Assembly (NCBI RefSeq): GCF_005405125.1
Contig: NZ_BJDL01000035.1
Location: forward strand, 1-32,671
Direction: 5' to 3'
Origin: Lactiplantibacillus songbeiensis
Lineage (GTDB): Bacteria; Bacillota; Bacilli; Lactobacillales; Lactobacillaceae
DNA: 32,671 nucleotides
Shown: piece after piece, positions 24,712 through 32,671 of the stretch
How the letters are laid out: each line of letters begins with the position of its first letter
Numbering within the stretch: position 1 is the stretch's first letter
Notes under the pieces: generated by a model
Databases searched by the model: none
Seen by the model: the letters and a program-made list of their open reading frames with translations, nothing else
What the model was told of the DNA's origin: nothing
Program-made: the position numbers and the translations under genes

Positions 24712-25386
24712 ATGACCACAATTCATCTTTACCTAGTTCGGCATGGTCAAACCAAGCTCAATGCTGCCAGCCGTTTACAAGGCATTTATGATTCCGACCT
24801 AACCCGGCAAGGTGTGCGCTCTGCCCAACGGTTAGCCCGAATGCTGGCCGACGTCTCCTTTGATGGCGCCTACGTAAGTGATCTTGGCCGGGCCCAACAA
24901 ACCGCCCGGATCATCACCGCTTTACATCCCGAAATAAAAAAACCGACGATTGACGTCGGTTTAAGAGAATTTAATTTTGGTGGTCTTGAAGGCACTAAAA
25001 ACCTTTGGATCGTCCAACAAGTCCGCAAACAACTCGGTTTAGGGACCTTTCTCAAATTAATGCTCAGTAAAGAACGCTTTGCCACGTTACTCTGGGTCTT
25101 TAACTCCCTCGATAAGACGCGGACTGCCGAGACATTAGTTGGCGTTACCAATCGTATTAGCCGCACGTTACGACGCATCAGCCTCTACGAATCTAAAGCC
25201 GCTAACAGCGACAAGAACATTTTAATCGTCTCACACGGTTTAGTTCTCAGTGCCTTTTTGTATCAATTGAGTCCCCGCGAATTACCAACACGTTTACTAA
25301 AAAACACGAGTGTGTCACGAGTCGATTACACTGATGGCCACTTTCAACTGGTCGATATCAATATCACCCCTAAGAAACGGGCTTAA
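24712..25386 (+). CDS. Histidine phosphatase (phosphoglycerate mutase-like)
   Basis: A 224-residue phosphatase of the RHG family. The phospho-accepting His11 is in LVRHGQT, Glu86 is in LREFNFGGLEG, and the second His175 is in IVSHGL. Such proteins often act as broad phosphatases on small phosphate esters rather than as glycolytic mutases, since the extra mutase insertion pattern is not clear. The ATG at 24712 has GAGGAGG 7 bases upstream and lies 34 bases after a promoter; the longer frame from 24604 starts upstream of that promoter. Its last 17 bases overlap the end of the convergent gene at 25370-25852. Confidence 0.9.
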   Translation: MTTIHLYLVRHGQTKLNAASRLQGIYDSDLTRQGVRSAQRLARMLADVSFDGAYVSDLGRAQQTARIITALHPEIKKPTIDVGLREFNFGGLEGTKNLWIVQQVRKQLGLGTFLKLMLSKERFATLLWVFNSLDKTRTAETLVGVTNRISRTLRRISLYESKAANSDKNILIVSHGLVLSAFLYQLSPRELPTRLLKNTSVSRVDYTDGHFQLVDINITPKKRA

Positions 25387-25852
25387 TCGTGTCCAGCACC
25401 TGGCTGACTGAACCCAACGTGCGAAATTGCAACCGTGCTTGAATGCCAAAAAACGCCTTGAGTTTGCGTTGCAATTCTTGGCCCGTGGCATGCACGACTT
25501 CATCCGTCACATGCAGGGCGCCAATCAGCACGAGGACTTGACTACTTTTACTATCTAAATCAGGTGGTAACGGTGTCGCTGCTAATCGTAAGGTGACTTG
25601 ATCAGCCGTTAACTGGACGTCAACGGGGCGATCACCGATCAGAGCAGCATCCCAAGCTTGCATCGCTACTTGATGACGATCACCAATCACTTGCAAGAGA
25701 TCGCCTAACGCACTTTGCGGTTGTGCCGGCGATAAGTGCCGTTCACTCAGTTGCTTTTCCACTGCGGGATTCAATTCCCGATTATCTAAGCCCGTCATTG
25801 ACAAGATTGCCAAGGGCACCGGTTGGTTAGCCGGTAATAATTTAATTTCCAA
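25370..25852 (-). CDS. Uncharacterised protein, TTG start
   Basis: A 160-residue soluble protein that I do not recognise. Composition is rich in Gln, Leu and Val, with beta-strand-like segments (VDVQLTADQVTLRLAATP, SSQVLVLIGALHV) and a C-terminal helix (TGQELQRKLKAFF). The start is TTG at 25852, with AGGAAGTG upstream; no ATG fits. Its stop overlaps the end of the convergent phosphatase gene by 17 bases, so transcripts from both would be partly antisense. No motif or partner suggests a function. Confidence 0.65.
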   Translation of the reverse strand: MEIKLLPANQPVPLAILSMTGLDNRELNPAVEKQLSERHLSPAQPQSALGDLLQVIGDRHQVAMQAWDAALIGDRPVDVQLTADQVTLRLAATPLPPDLDSKSSQVLVLIGALHVTDEVVHATGQELQRKLKAFFGIQARLQFRTLGSVSQVLDTIKPVS

Positions 25853-26002
25853 CAGACTTCACTTCCTAAAAAACACATTCCACTTTAAGTTTGCCAAATT
25901 TGACGAAAAAGTCAATTATCCTTGACCCGCTAATACCGAAAATTTAATAATTAAACGCTAGTGGCAATGGTTCTCTAGTGACGATCAACTGTTAGGTCAA
26001 TT

Positions 26003-26034
26003 AAAAAACTTCACGCTAAGGTGAAGTTTTTTGG
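26003..26034 (-). terminator. Terminator of the second HAD gene
   Basis: A perfect 12-bp stem (26003-26014 with 26021-26032) directly after the stop of the gene at 26035, with A and T tracts on both feet. Confidence 0.92.
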
Positions 26035-26859
26035 TTAGGATTGGGGTTGCTTGGCAAAATAATCATCCAAGAACTTAGCCAGTCCATCATTATAATTCGT
26101 ATCAGTCACATAATTAGCCGCAGATTTCACTTGTGGTAAGGCATTACCCATTGCCACTGACAGATCCGCTTCCGCCATCATGCCAACATCATTGAGCCCA
26201 TCGCCAAAGACAAACGTATGCGCAGCATCGACGCCCTGCTCAGTTTGAATTTGTTTGACGGCCGTCCCTTTATCCGTATGTAACGGAATCATTTCGATAT
26301 TATTCGGGTTAGAAGATGATAACCGTAACAACTTGCTATTCGTCAACTTTTCACGGGCAGAATCTAGACGCGCCATATCTTCGCGACTTAAAATAACGCC
26401 GTTCGTAATTTGGTCCTCAACCGCTGCTAGTTCAGCGAAACTCTTGATTTCCTGATACCCAATCGTCGTATCGCCCGCTTCAAAGTTGGCGGCATTCCGA
26501 GCCACAAACCGGGGGATCTGTTCCGTGTAATACGCCATCTCTGGGGTAAATAGCAGCATCGGCAAGTTATCGCGCCGGGCAATCAAATAGGCTAATTCAA
26601 CCGCCGCGCCACCCAACTTAGTAACCTCACGCCCGTTTTGACCATCAAAAACGGCCCCATTCGACGTGACTAACCGCACATCCGGGTTGACCTTCTGGCG
26701 AACTAGCTTCGCTAATTCATACATCCGCCCAGTTGCAATGTAAAACAGCACATCTTGTTGCTGCAAACGGGCAATCGTGGCCTTCGTATGGTCCGAAACA
26801 TATTGATGTTCAGTCAGCAAGGTGCCATCAATGTCCATGAAAACTAGATATTTTGGCAT
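26035..26859 (-). CDS. Cof-type HAD family phosphatase
   Basis: A 274-residue HAD phosphatase. Asp9 and Asp11 are in FMDIDGTLL, motif II is ATGRM, and motif IV is GDGLND (about 220). Cap class C2 between motifs II and III. Related to but distinct from the one at 8103. Substrate unknown; family members act on sugar phosphates or pyridoxal phosphate. AAAGGAG precedes the ATG. Divergent from the MoxR operon. Confidence 0.9.
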   Translation of the reverse strand: MPKYLVFMDIDGTLLTEHQYVSDHTKATIARLQQQDVLFYIATGRMYELAKLVRQKVNPDVRLVTSNGAVFDGQNGREVTKLGGAAVELAYLIARRDNLPMLLFTPEMAYYTEQIPRFVARNAANFEAGDTTIGYQEIKSFAELAAVEDQITNGVILSREDMARLDSAREKLTNSKLLRLSSSNPNNIEMIPLHTDKGTAVKQIQTEQGVDAAHTFVFGDGLNDVGMMAEADLSVAMGNALPQVKSAANYVTDTNYNDGLAKFLDDYFAKQPQS

Positions 26860-27077
26860 ATTTTTCCACTCCTTTTACATGATTACACTTCTAATTGTAC
26901 GCTATTCCGTATCAGAAAGGAAATCGCTTTCAAAGCGAACCTTCTACTCCCGTTTTACTGGTGAACAGTGTATTCTGATAGTATCGAGAACGTGAAAACA
27001 AGCCGTTGCTTACAGGCGATCTTTTTACCGTAACCAACCGAAATGGCACAAAAAACGTTACCTTTGGAGATGGCAAC

Positions 27078-28019
27078 ATGGAAAATCCAGCTTTATCAAC
27101 TTTAACTGCGCAAATTAATCAAGTCGTCGTCGGTAAACCCGATGTGATCAAACTTACGATCACCGCGCTATTAGCGGGCGGCCACGTCTTATTTGAAGAC
27201 GTGCCGGGCGTCGGCAAAACTACTCTAGCCCGGGCTTTAGCCCGCAGTGTCGCCGGTGATTTTAACCGGGTCCAATTCACCCCCGACCTCCTACCGAATG
27301 ATATTTTGGGTGTCTCAATCTTAAATCAACAACATAATGACTTTGAATTTCATGCTGGTCCCATCTTTACGACCATGCTACTAGCCGATGAAATCAATCG
27401 GGCCACGCCGCGGACGCAATCGGCATTACTACAAGCGATGGCCGAACGCCAAGTCACCATTGACGGCACAACTTATCCGTTACCAGCAAACTTCTTTGTC
27501 CTCGCAACCGAAAATCCTAGTGAATATGCCGGCACCTATCCATTACCCGAAGCCCAACTCGACCGTTTCTTATTCAGCTTACAAGTCGGCTATCCCACCG
27601 CCCCTGATGAATTGGCGTTATATAGCGGTGACGACCGGCAACAGACGTTGGCTAAACTCCAAGCGGTCGTTTCCGAAGAGACTTTAACCGCGCTAAAACA
27701 ACAAGTCACTCAAGTCAAAATCAGTCCCACCGTGGTTCAGTATGCCTTAGATCTAGTGACTGCCACCCGGCAAGACGCCGCGATTCGCTTGGGTATTAGT
27801 CCCCGAGGCGGTTTGGCTTTAATGCAAGCTAGCCGGGCCTACGCCTTACTCAATGGTCGTGATTACGTCTTGCCCGCTGATATCCAAGCGCTGTTGATTC
27901 CCACCTTCAGTCACCGGCTCGTTCTCGCTAACGGTGCCCAATCACTAGCTGCCAAGCAACAAGTCGTCCGTGACCTGCAAAGCAGTCTCCCGGTACCAAC
28001 AAAGGGGCTAGACAAATGA
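27078..28019 (+). CDS. MoxR family AAA+ ATPase
   Basis: A 313-residue AAA+ ATPase. Walker A is DVPGVGKTT (41-49) and Walker B is LLADEINR (101-108), followed by the TENPSEYAGTYPLPEAQLDRF sensor region. MoxR proteins act as chaperones for the assembly of partner complexes, often with DUF58 and transglutaminase proteins as here. The ATG at 27078 has TTTGGAGA 7 bases upstream; the in-frame start at 27006 has no ribosome site. Overlaps the DUF58 gene by 4 bases (ATGA). Confidence 0.92.
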   Translation: MENPALSTLTAQINQVVVGKPDVIKLTITALLAGGHVLFEDVPGVGKTTLARALARSVAGDFNRVQFTPDLLPNDILGVSILNQQHNDFEFHAGPIFTTMLLADEINRATPRTQSALLQAMAERQVTIDGTTYPLPANFFVLATENPSEYAGTYPLPEAQLDRFLFSLQVGYPTAPDELALYSGDDRQQTLAKLQAVVSEETLTALKQQVTQVKISPTVVQYALDLVTATRQDAAIRLGISPRGGLALMQASRAYALLNGRDYVLPADIQALLIPTFSHRLVLANGAQSLAAKQQVVRDLQSSLPVPTKGLDK

Positions 28020-29017
28020 ACAGCTTGAAATCTATCGGCCATAACCTCATCTTTGTCACCGTGATCGCCCTCTTTTGGGGCTATGCGCTGAGCTTTAATA
28101 ATGCCACTGGTTGGGCCGCCGCTGCTAGTGTCACTGGTATCGGCTTGCTTAGCGCACTGACACTGTTAGTCCCCTTGCATCGACTCGTCGTCCACGCCAC
28201 GCTAACTAAACAACCGAACCAGCAATTTTTACAGCTGACGCTACCAGCTAAACCATGGATTAACCTGGTGACGCCTAGTTTACAGAACCCCAAGCTGGCC
28301 TTGCAGCCAACCGGACAGCCACAGCAATGGCAAACGACCACCCCCTTACCGCGTGGTGTCTACGATCAAGTCACGATTAATTTACAACTCAATGACCCGT
28401 TACACCTACTCGTTAAACGGCGCCGCCAGACCATTAAGACTGCGCTAATTGTCCCACCCGTCCTAGCTTCAGCGGCCGCCACCACGATTTTTGAACAACT
28501 AGCACCGTTGATTCATGCTGCCCCAACCAACAGTAGTGAGGCTAGCGGCTTTGAGACGCAAGACTTTCGGCCGTACCACCCGGGTGACCCGAGTAACCAG
28601 ATTGATTGGAAGCTCTCGGCAAAGCAACAGACGCCCATGCTGCGGGTCTTAACTCATGATGAACCGGTTCCTTGGGGCTGGGTCTTCTTCACCACAACAG
28701 ACATTGATTTGGAAGCGCGTTTAGCTGCCTTCTATACCTTTGTTCAATTGGTCGGTGACTTGCCAGCCGACATCTTGTTACTGGGGACAACTCAACAATT
28801 CAGCGCTAGCGTCCTACCAGATGCCTTTGCCAGCTATCAGCCCGCCGACACCACTACAGTGCCAGCGACTGCCCTGCGGCAACATCGCGTCGTCTTGTTT
28901 GGCGACAATAGTGCCCAAGCACAAGCCCTGTTTGATCAATTACAAGCCCAGAATTTGCAAGTCACCATGTTCGACTGGACAGCTAAAGGAGGTGACCCGA
29001 ATGCGTCAAGGACTTAA
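28016..29017 (+). CDS. DUF58 membrane protein
   Basis: A 333-residue protein with two N-terminal transmembrane helices (about 10-27 and 33-53) and the DUF58 core FETQDFRPYHPGDPSNQIDW, followed by a von Willebrand A-like fold. DUF58 proteins are the usual partners of MoxR. The ATGA overlap with moxR and the 17-base overlap with the transglutaminase gene show translational coupling of all three. The complex is thought to sit at the membrane and help cell-envelope function; the exact client is unknown. Confidence 0.9.
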   Translation: MNSLKSIGHNLIFVTVIALFWGYALSFNNATGWAAAASVTGIGLLSALTLLVPLHRLVVHATLTKQPNQQFLQLTLPAKPWINLVTPSLQNPKLALQPTGQPQQWQTTTPLPRGVYDQVTINLQLNDPLHLLVKRRRQTIKTALIVPPVLASAAATTIFEQLAPLIHAAPTNSSEASGFETQDFRPYHPGDPSNQIDWKLSAKQQTPMLRVLTHDEPVPWGWVFFTTTDIDLEARLAAFYTFVQLVGDLPADILLLGTTQQFSASVLPDAFASYQPADTTTVPATALRQHRVVLFGDNSAQAQALFDQLQAQNLQVTMFDWTAKGGDPNASRT

Positions 29018-31187
29018 AACCAGTTGGCTTGCGCTGTTAAACGGCCTCCTCTTAGCGATTCCGTTAGCCACCTACACGACCGTCAACGACTTTCGACAGC
29101 CGCATGCATTACTGTTATTTCTAGCGGTCATCAGTCTACTCGTCGTTGGGCACACCCAATGGCCGCGAGCTTGGGGACTATGGTGGCCGCTATATCTACT
29201 CAGCTTAATCGGCGGCAGTTACGCCAGCTATCCTTTGGGTGAACCGTTATCGCTAACTTGGTTACAACATTTTAGTACGAAATTAATCCAGCAAACTAGT
29301 GCTTTTCGGGCATCCACTAGTACTCAAGCCATGCCGGTCTTACTCAGCATGTTGTTGATTATGGCTTTAGTAATTGGCTTGAGCTTATTAACTGTTCGTT
29401 GGCAACAACCGTTACTCAGTATTGTCGTCAGCCTCGGCTACCTGCTGGCCGTCACGTTATTTGCCACGCGTAATGAAGTCTGGCCACTAACGGCGGCGAT
29501 TGGGCTGGCAATGCTATTGTTGCTGTCCTACCGTCACAATCACTGGTCATGGCTATCACTAAGCTACAGTTTATTGGCACTTGGCCTGCTCGGTGCGGGA
29601 GCGACCGTTAATACTTGGGCGAAACCAGCAGTTAATCAGCTGGCGAAAAGCAGTCTGATTTGGCGTAATCAGCTTAGCAGTCGCGGCTTTTATAACTTTT
29701 TAGCGAAATCCGCCGCTGCTAAGAAGACCGGTATCTCCGAAGATACGGCCATACTAGGCGGCTCGATTCAAGATGACAATAGCGTGGCATTTAAAGCTAT
29801 CAGCCGGACTAATCATTATTGGCGAGTCGATACCCGAGATGAGTATTCCGGTAAAGGCTGGACGATTGCCGGTGACCAGGACGCTACTCGCAAGCCCACC
29901 ACAACTTCGAGCGGCTATCTAGCTACCCCAACTAGTACGAAAGATGCCATTAAGCTGACGTTTGCCAAAACGCTCACCTATCTACCAGTCGGCTACGGTG
30001 CTACCAGTTGGGCCGTCAGTTCGGCACAACAAAAACGCATCGGCGTCAGCTATGAACAGGAACGTGGTCGCATCTATTTAAATACTGGCAAGCATCCGCT
30101 GACCAGTGTGCAAGTTCACTATCAACCGCAAAAGTACACCGCCGCCCAATTAACCGCGGTCACGGTCAAAGCTAACACTGAGTTGACCGAGACTTACACC
30201 CAATTACCCGAAGACTTACCTAAGCGAATCAAGACGCTCAGCCAAAAGCTGACGAGAACACAAACGACCGAGTACGGGCGGGTTCACGCCATCTTGACTT
30301 ACTTGAAAAACAATCATCGGTTTGAATATACCAAAATCGATACGCCAACGACCCCTGCCAAACGTGATTACGTCGATTACTTTCTCTTCACTAGTCGCCG
30401 CGGTTACTGTGACAACTTCTCGACTGCCATGGTTGTGATGTTGCGGACATTAGGGATTCCAACCCGCTGGGCACATGGCTTTAGCGGCGGCACTCGTGGC
30501 AAAAAAGCCGATGATGGTCAGTATCATTATCAGATTCTCAATTCCGATGCCCATTCGTGGGCAGAAGTCTATTTCGCCGGGATCGGCTGGGTCCCCTTCG
30601 ACCCGACCCCCGGGTATCAAAATCCAGGAACCAAAGCTGCCAAAGAAAAAGCCGCTAAAGCCGCCAGTATCAGCAGTAGTTCCAGTAGTGCAGCGACTAG
30701 CAGTTCCAGTAGCCATGCTAGTCAAGCAACAACTAGTTCCTCTAAATCGCATCTAACGAGTCAAACCAGTAACAGCACGACTACGAAACAACCCACTCAA
30801 CAGTTTCGGCTAACAACGACTTGGTTACATGTTAGCCTCGGAATACTTGGCTTGCTACTCATCTTATTCGCTTGGTTAGGCCGATTCTGGCTAGGCTTAA
30901 TGGGGCTTAGTCTCATGCTACATTGGCATCTTGGTCGGCCAACCCAACACTATCGTTACTTGCAAGCCTGGTTCGAACACCAGCACGCCCGCCGACCAGC
31001 CGAAACGCTCAGCGATTATGCAGCTACCGTCGAGCAGCTCTGGCCAGCATTAGCCGGTCAGTTTACGACGGCTACAACGACTTATTTAGCCATTAACTTT
31101 GGTGACTACCCGGCTGATACCTTATCTGCACAGCTACAAACCGTTGTCGCTACCTTACGACAGCATCGAAAACCGATCCCAGTTTAG
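29001..31187 (+). CDS. Membrane transglutaminase-like protein
   Basis: A 728-residue protein. About six N-terminal helices (13-200) precede an extracellular region. The transglutaminase core has Cys470 in RRGYCDNFSTA, His518 in DAHSWAEVYF and Asp534 in VPFDPTPGY, so the catalytic triad is intact. A Ser/Thr-rich linker (about 557-598) leads to a C-terminal helix (609-640) and a cytoplasmic DUF4129-like tail. AAAGGAGGTGA precedes the ATG at 29001; longer in-frame readings inside the DUF58 gene are rejected. The enzyme may cross-link or cleave wall-associated peptides. Third gene of the MoxR operon. Confidence 0.92.
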   Translation: MRQGLKTSWLALLNGLLLAIPLATYTTVNDFRQPHALLLFLAVISLLVVGHTQWPRAWGLWWPLYLLSLIGGSYASYPLGEPLSLTWLQHFSTKLIQQTSAFRASTSTQAMPVLLSMLLIMALVIGLSLLTVRWQQPLLSIVVSLGYLLAVTLFATRNEVWPLTAAIGLAMLLLLSYRHNHWSWLSLSYSLLALGLLGAGATVNTWAKPAVNQLAKSSLIWRNQLSSRGFYNFLAKSAAAKKTGISEDTAILGGSIQDDNSVAFKAISRTNHYWRVDTRDEYSGKGWTIAGDQDATRKPTTTSSGYLATPTSTKDAIKLTFAKTLTYLPVGYGATSWAVSSAQQKRIGVSYEQERGRIYLNTGKHPLTSVQVHYQPQKYTAAQLTAVTVKANTELTETYTQLPEDLPKRIKTLSQKLTRTQTTEYGRVHAILTYLKNNHRFEYTKIDTPTTPAKRDYVDYFLFTSRRGYCDNFSTAMVVMLRTLGIPTRWAHGFSGGTRGKKADDGQYHYQILNSDAHSWAEVYFAGIGWVPFDPTPGYQNPGTKAAKEKAAKAASISSSSSSAATSSSSSHASQATTSSSKSHLTSQTSNSTTTKQPTQQFRLTTTWLHVSLGILGLLLILFAWLGRFWLGLMGLSLMLHWHLGRPTQHYRYLQAWFEHQHARRPAETLSDYAATVEQLWPALAGQFTTATTTYLAINFGDYPADTLSAQLQTVVATLRQHRKPIPV

Positions 31188-31242
31188 TCAGACCTTTGAC
31201 AAATAAACGTGACTTTAGAATCTTAAAGATTTGAAAAAAAGA

Positions 31243-31271
31243 TTGACATCACGCCAGCAAAAGTTTAAATT
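31243..31271 (+). promoter_or_regulatory. Promoter of the panE-like T-box transcript
   Basis: A perfect TTGACA (31243-31248), a 17-base spacer and TAAATT (31266-31271), directly ahead of the T-box leader. Confidence 0.65.
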
Positions 31272-31277
31272 AAGAGT

Positions 31278-31560
31278 CAATTAATATTTGATGAGAAAAA
31301 GCAATGAGCAGTTCAGTAAAATGACCCCCGCCGTTACAGCGAGTCTGAGTTGGTGTAAGCAGACCGGTAAAGTCATTTGAATATCGACTGTGAGCGTGAA
31401 GGCCAAGCCAGCGTTAACCTTCAATGGTCGCACCCATTATCGTGCCGCGTATCGCTAGTTTTGGGTACGTTAAGGTCAGTGAGGCGACTTACTGATAAAT
31501 TCACGGTGGTAACACGCTCAAAGCGTCCGTTTGACAAGTTCTTGTCAGACGGGCGTTTTT
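31278..31560 (+). promoter_or_regulatory. T-box riboswitch leader, likely Ile specifier
   Basis: The 416-base gap upstream of the reductase holds a T-box. Stem I has the distal AGCGAGTCTG / GGTGTAAGCAG pattern. The specifier loop reads GAA-T-ATC-G (31379-31386), giving Ile codon ATC in the same register as the Met codon of the first leader. The T-box core CGGTGGTAACACG (31503-31515) precedes a terminator with arms 31521-31537 and 31541-31557 and a T run. Uncharged tRNA-Ile would allow read-through. The last two core bases depart from the usual form. Confidence 0.85.
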
Positions 31561-31603
31561 CTTATCTTTGTTAATAATTCAACTCAAAGGATGGTCAATA
31601 CAT

Positions 31604-32596
31604 ATGAAAGTTACAGTTTTAGGTGCCGGTGCCATGGGATTACGTTACGGGGTTTTATTACAAGCCGCTGGAAATCAAGTCGAATTTGTTGATACTTGGC
31701 AGCCAAATGTCGAAGCGATGCGTCAGCAAGGTGGCGTCTACGTTTCCCGCGATCATCAAAATCGGCATTTAGTCCCAGTCAAAGTCTACTATCCCGAAGA
31801 CTATCATGGCAATCCTGATCTCTGGGTCGTCTTCACGAAACAGATGCAACTCGCCGACTTTCTCAAACGTACTGCTCACGCCTTCAATGACCAGCAATAC
31901 GTCTTAACTTGTATGAATGGCATGGGGCACGTTGAAAAGTTGTTGCAATACTTTAAACCGGACAAGTTACTAGCCGGAACTGCTCTGGTTGCCACCGTTT
32001 TAAATGGCCCTGGCGATGTTGACTTCATCGGTAAACGCGGTGCCGGCACGATGAACTTAGCCAATTACACTGAAAAGCCCGATGCCATGACTCATCAGGT
32101 CGTTGCCGAACTAGAAAAATGCCAGTTCCATCCCAACTTAACGACTAACTTTAAAGGCACCTTACTCGCCAAAGTTGTCTTCAACTCCGTAGTGAACACC
32201 TTATGTACGTTATTTGAGATCACGATGGGCGAATTCGCTGACTATGCGGGCGCTGATGAGCTAAGCAAACAATTGATCAATGAAGCTTACGATGTCTGCG
32301 AACGCGATGGCGTGACGATGTTAAATACGCGTGCCGAAGAACTGGCTTCAGTCAACTACGTCAGTCAAGTCGCCAACCCGCTCCACTACCCATCAATGTA
32401 TCAAGATATGTCACACGACCGTCCTACCGAAGTCGACTATATCAACGGTTACCTAGTACGGTTGGGTCAAAAATATCATTATCAAGCTAAGACTCACGCC
32501 TTTTTGACCCATCTCGTGCACTTGGCCGAACACACTCGCCAGGTCGCAGCCACGCAATCCGCGGCCACCGATGCATCCGTTAAAGCTACCGCTTAA
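31604..32596 (+). CDS. panE: PanE-like 2-ketoacid/ketopantoate reductase
   Basis: A 330-residue NAD(P)-dependent reductase. The Rossmann motif GAGAMG is at residues 8-13, followed by the family pattern (KQMQLADFL..., CMNGMGHVEKL, KVVFNSVVNTLC). Characterised relatives reduce ketopantoate to pantoate, or in lactic acid bacteria reduce branched-chain 2-keto acids to D-hydroxy acids. Placing it behind an Ile-type T-box fits either a branched-chain ketoacid role or pantothenate synthesis from ketoisovalerate. The ATG at 31604 is preferred to the in-frame start at 31568, whose N-terminus is not conserved-looking; AAAGGATGG lies upstream. Confidence 0.88.
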   Translation: MKVTVLGAGAMGLRYGVLLQAAGNQVEFVDTWQPNVEAMRQQGGVYVSRDHQNRHLVPVKVYYPEDYHGNPDLWVVFTKQMQLADFLKRTAHAFNDQQYVLTCMNGMGHVEKLLQYFKPDKLLAGTALVATVLNGPGDVDFIGKRGAGTMNLANYTEKPDAMTHQVVAELEKCQFHPNLTTNFKGTLLAKVVFNSVVNTLCTLFEITMGEFADYAGADELSKQLINEAYDVCERDGVTMLNTRAEELASVNYVSQVANPLHYPSMYQDMSHDRPTEVDYINGYLVRLGQKYHYQAKTHAFLTHLVHLAEHTRQVAATQSAATDASVKATA

Positions 32597-32636
32597 ACGG
32601 CTCTTTGTCAACGGCTGTTGATGAATGATCCTATGA

Positions 32637-32671
32637 GAAACCAATTCATTTTCGAATTGGTTTCTTTTTTG
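32637..32671 (+). terminator. Rho-independent terminator after the reductase
   Basis: Stem 32637-32647 with 32654-32664 (GAAACCAATTC / GAATTGGTTTC) and a run of T at the window edge. Confidence 0.9.

Noticed and set aside
28740-29000. N-terminal extension of the transglutaminase frame into the DUF58 gene
   Set aside because: A strong AAAGGAGGTGA site sits just before the ATG at 29001, and the extension is out of frame with conserved DUF58 sequence.
30450-30756. Two open frames of about 93-100 codons inside the transglutaminase gene, one per strand
   Set aside because: Shadows of the high-content catalytic and serine-rich coding sequence; no start signals.

Overview
The window looks like chromosomal DNA of a low-to-mid GC lactobacillus, most likely the Lactiplantibacillus (L. 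plantarum/pentosus/paraplantarum) group. This is inferred from WxL surface proteins, two T-box leaders, cellobiose-type PTS genes, a MupG/Eis-like pair, strong GGAGG ribosome sites, catabolite-response-like sites and overall codon style. No rRNA, tRNA, CRISPR array, transposase or prophage gene is visible.

Left part (1-9,850): a leftward methionine T-box-controlled C-S lyase/aminotransferase (PatB/MalY), a Nudix-like protein whose catalytic box has decayed, two small membrane proteins, a leftward GH13 neopullulanase-type amylase, then rightward threonine synthase and a Cof-type HAD phosphatase, followed by a DinJ/YafQ-type toxin-antitoxin pair. Middle (9,870-16,970): a leftward tightly packed set: a Tad2-like DUF2829 protein, a short-chain dehydrogenase, a HIT hydrolase, a secreted SH3/GW-like protein, a Nudix ADP-ribose pyrophosphatase-like enzyme and a frameshifted maltose O-acetyltransferase. 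Diverging from it is a rightward pair, MupG 6-phospho-muramidase and an Eis-like acetyltransferase.

Right part (16,800-32,671): a leftward beta-glucoside operon (PTS IIB, PTS IIA, GH1 6-phospho-beta-glucosidase, with no IIC in the window) diverging from a GntR/UTRA regulator. Then come a GT2 glycosyltransferase facing two leftward WxL-type cell-wall proteins, a histidine phosphatase whose end overlaps an unknown leftward gene, a second HAD phosphatase, a MoxR-DUF58-transglutaminase operon with overlapping genes, and a PanE-like ketoacid reductase behind an Ile-type T-box. An unlisted 34-codon membrane ORF lies at 17124-17228.

The most unusual feature is a family of about 150-bp intergenic elements, present eight times as four composite pairs (3703-4102, 5887-6467, 13822-14297, 19865-20357). 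In every pair the left copy is on + and the right copy on -, with the 3' ends facing. Copies differ in sequence, but the differences fall as matched changes on both sides of at least three stems, while the loops and junctions stay constant. That is the signature of a selected folded structure. Three of the four pairs sit between divergent genes and one between convergent genes. The leftmost pair is bounded by perfect 15-bp terminal inverted repeats, so a non-autonomous mobile origin is also possible.
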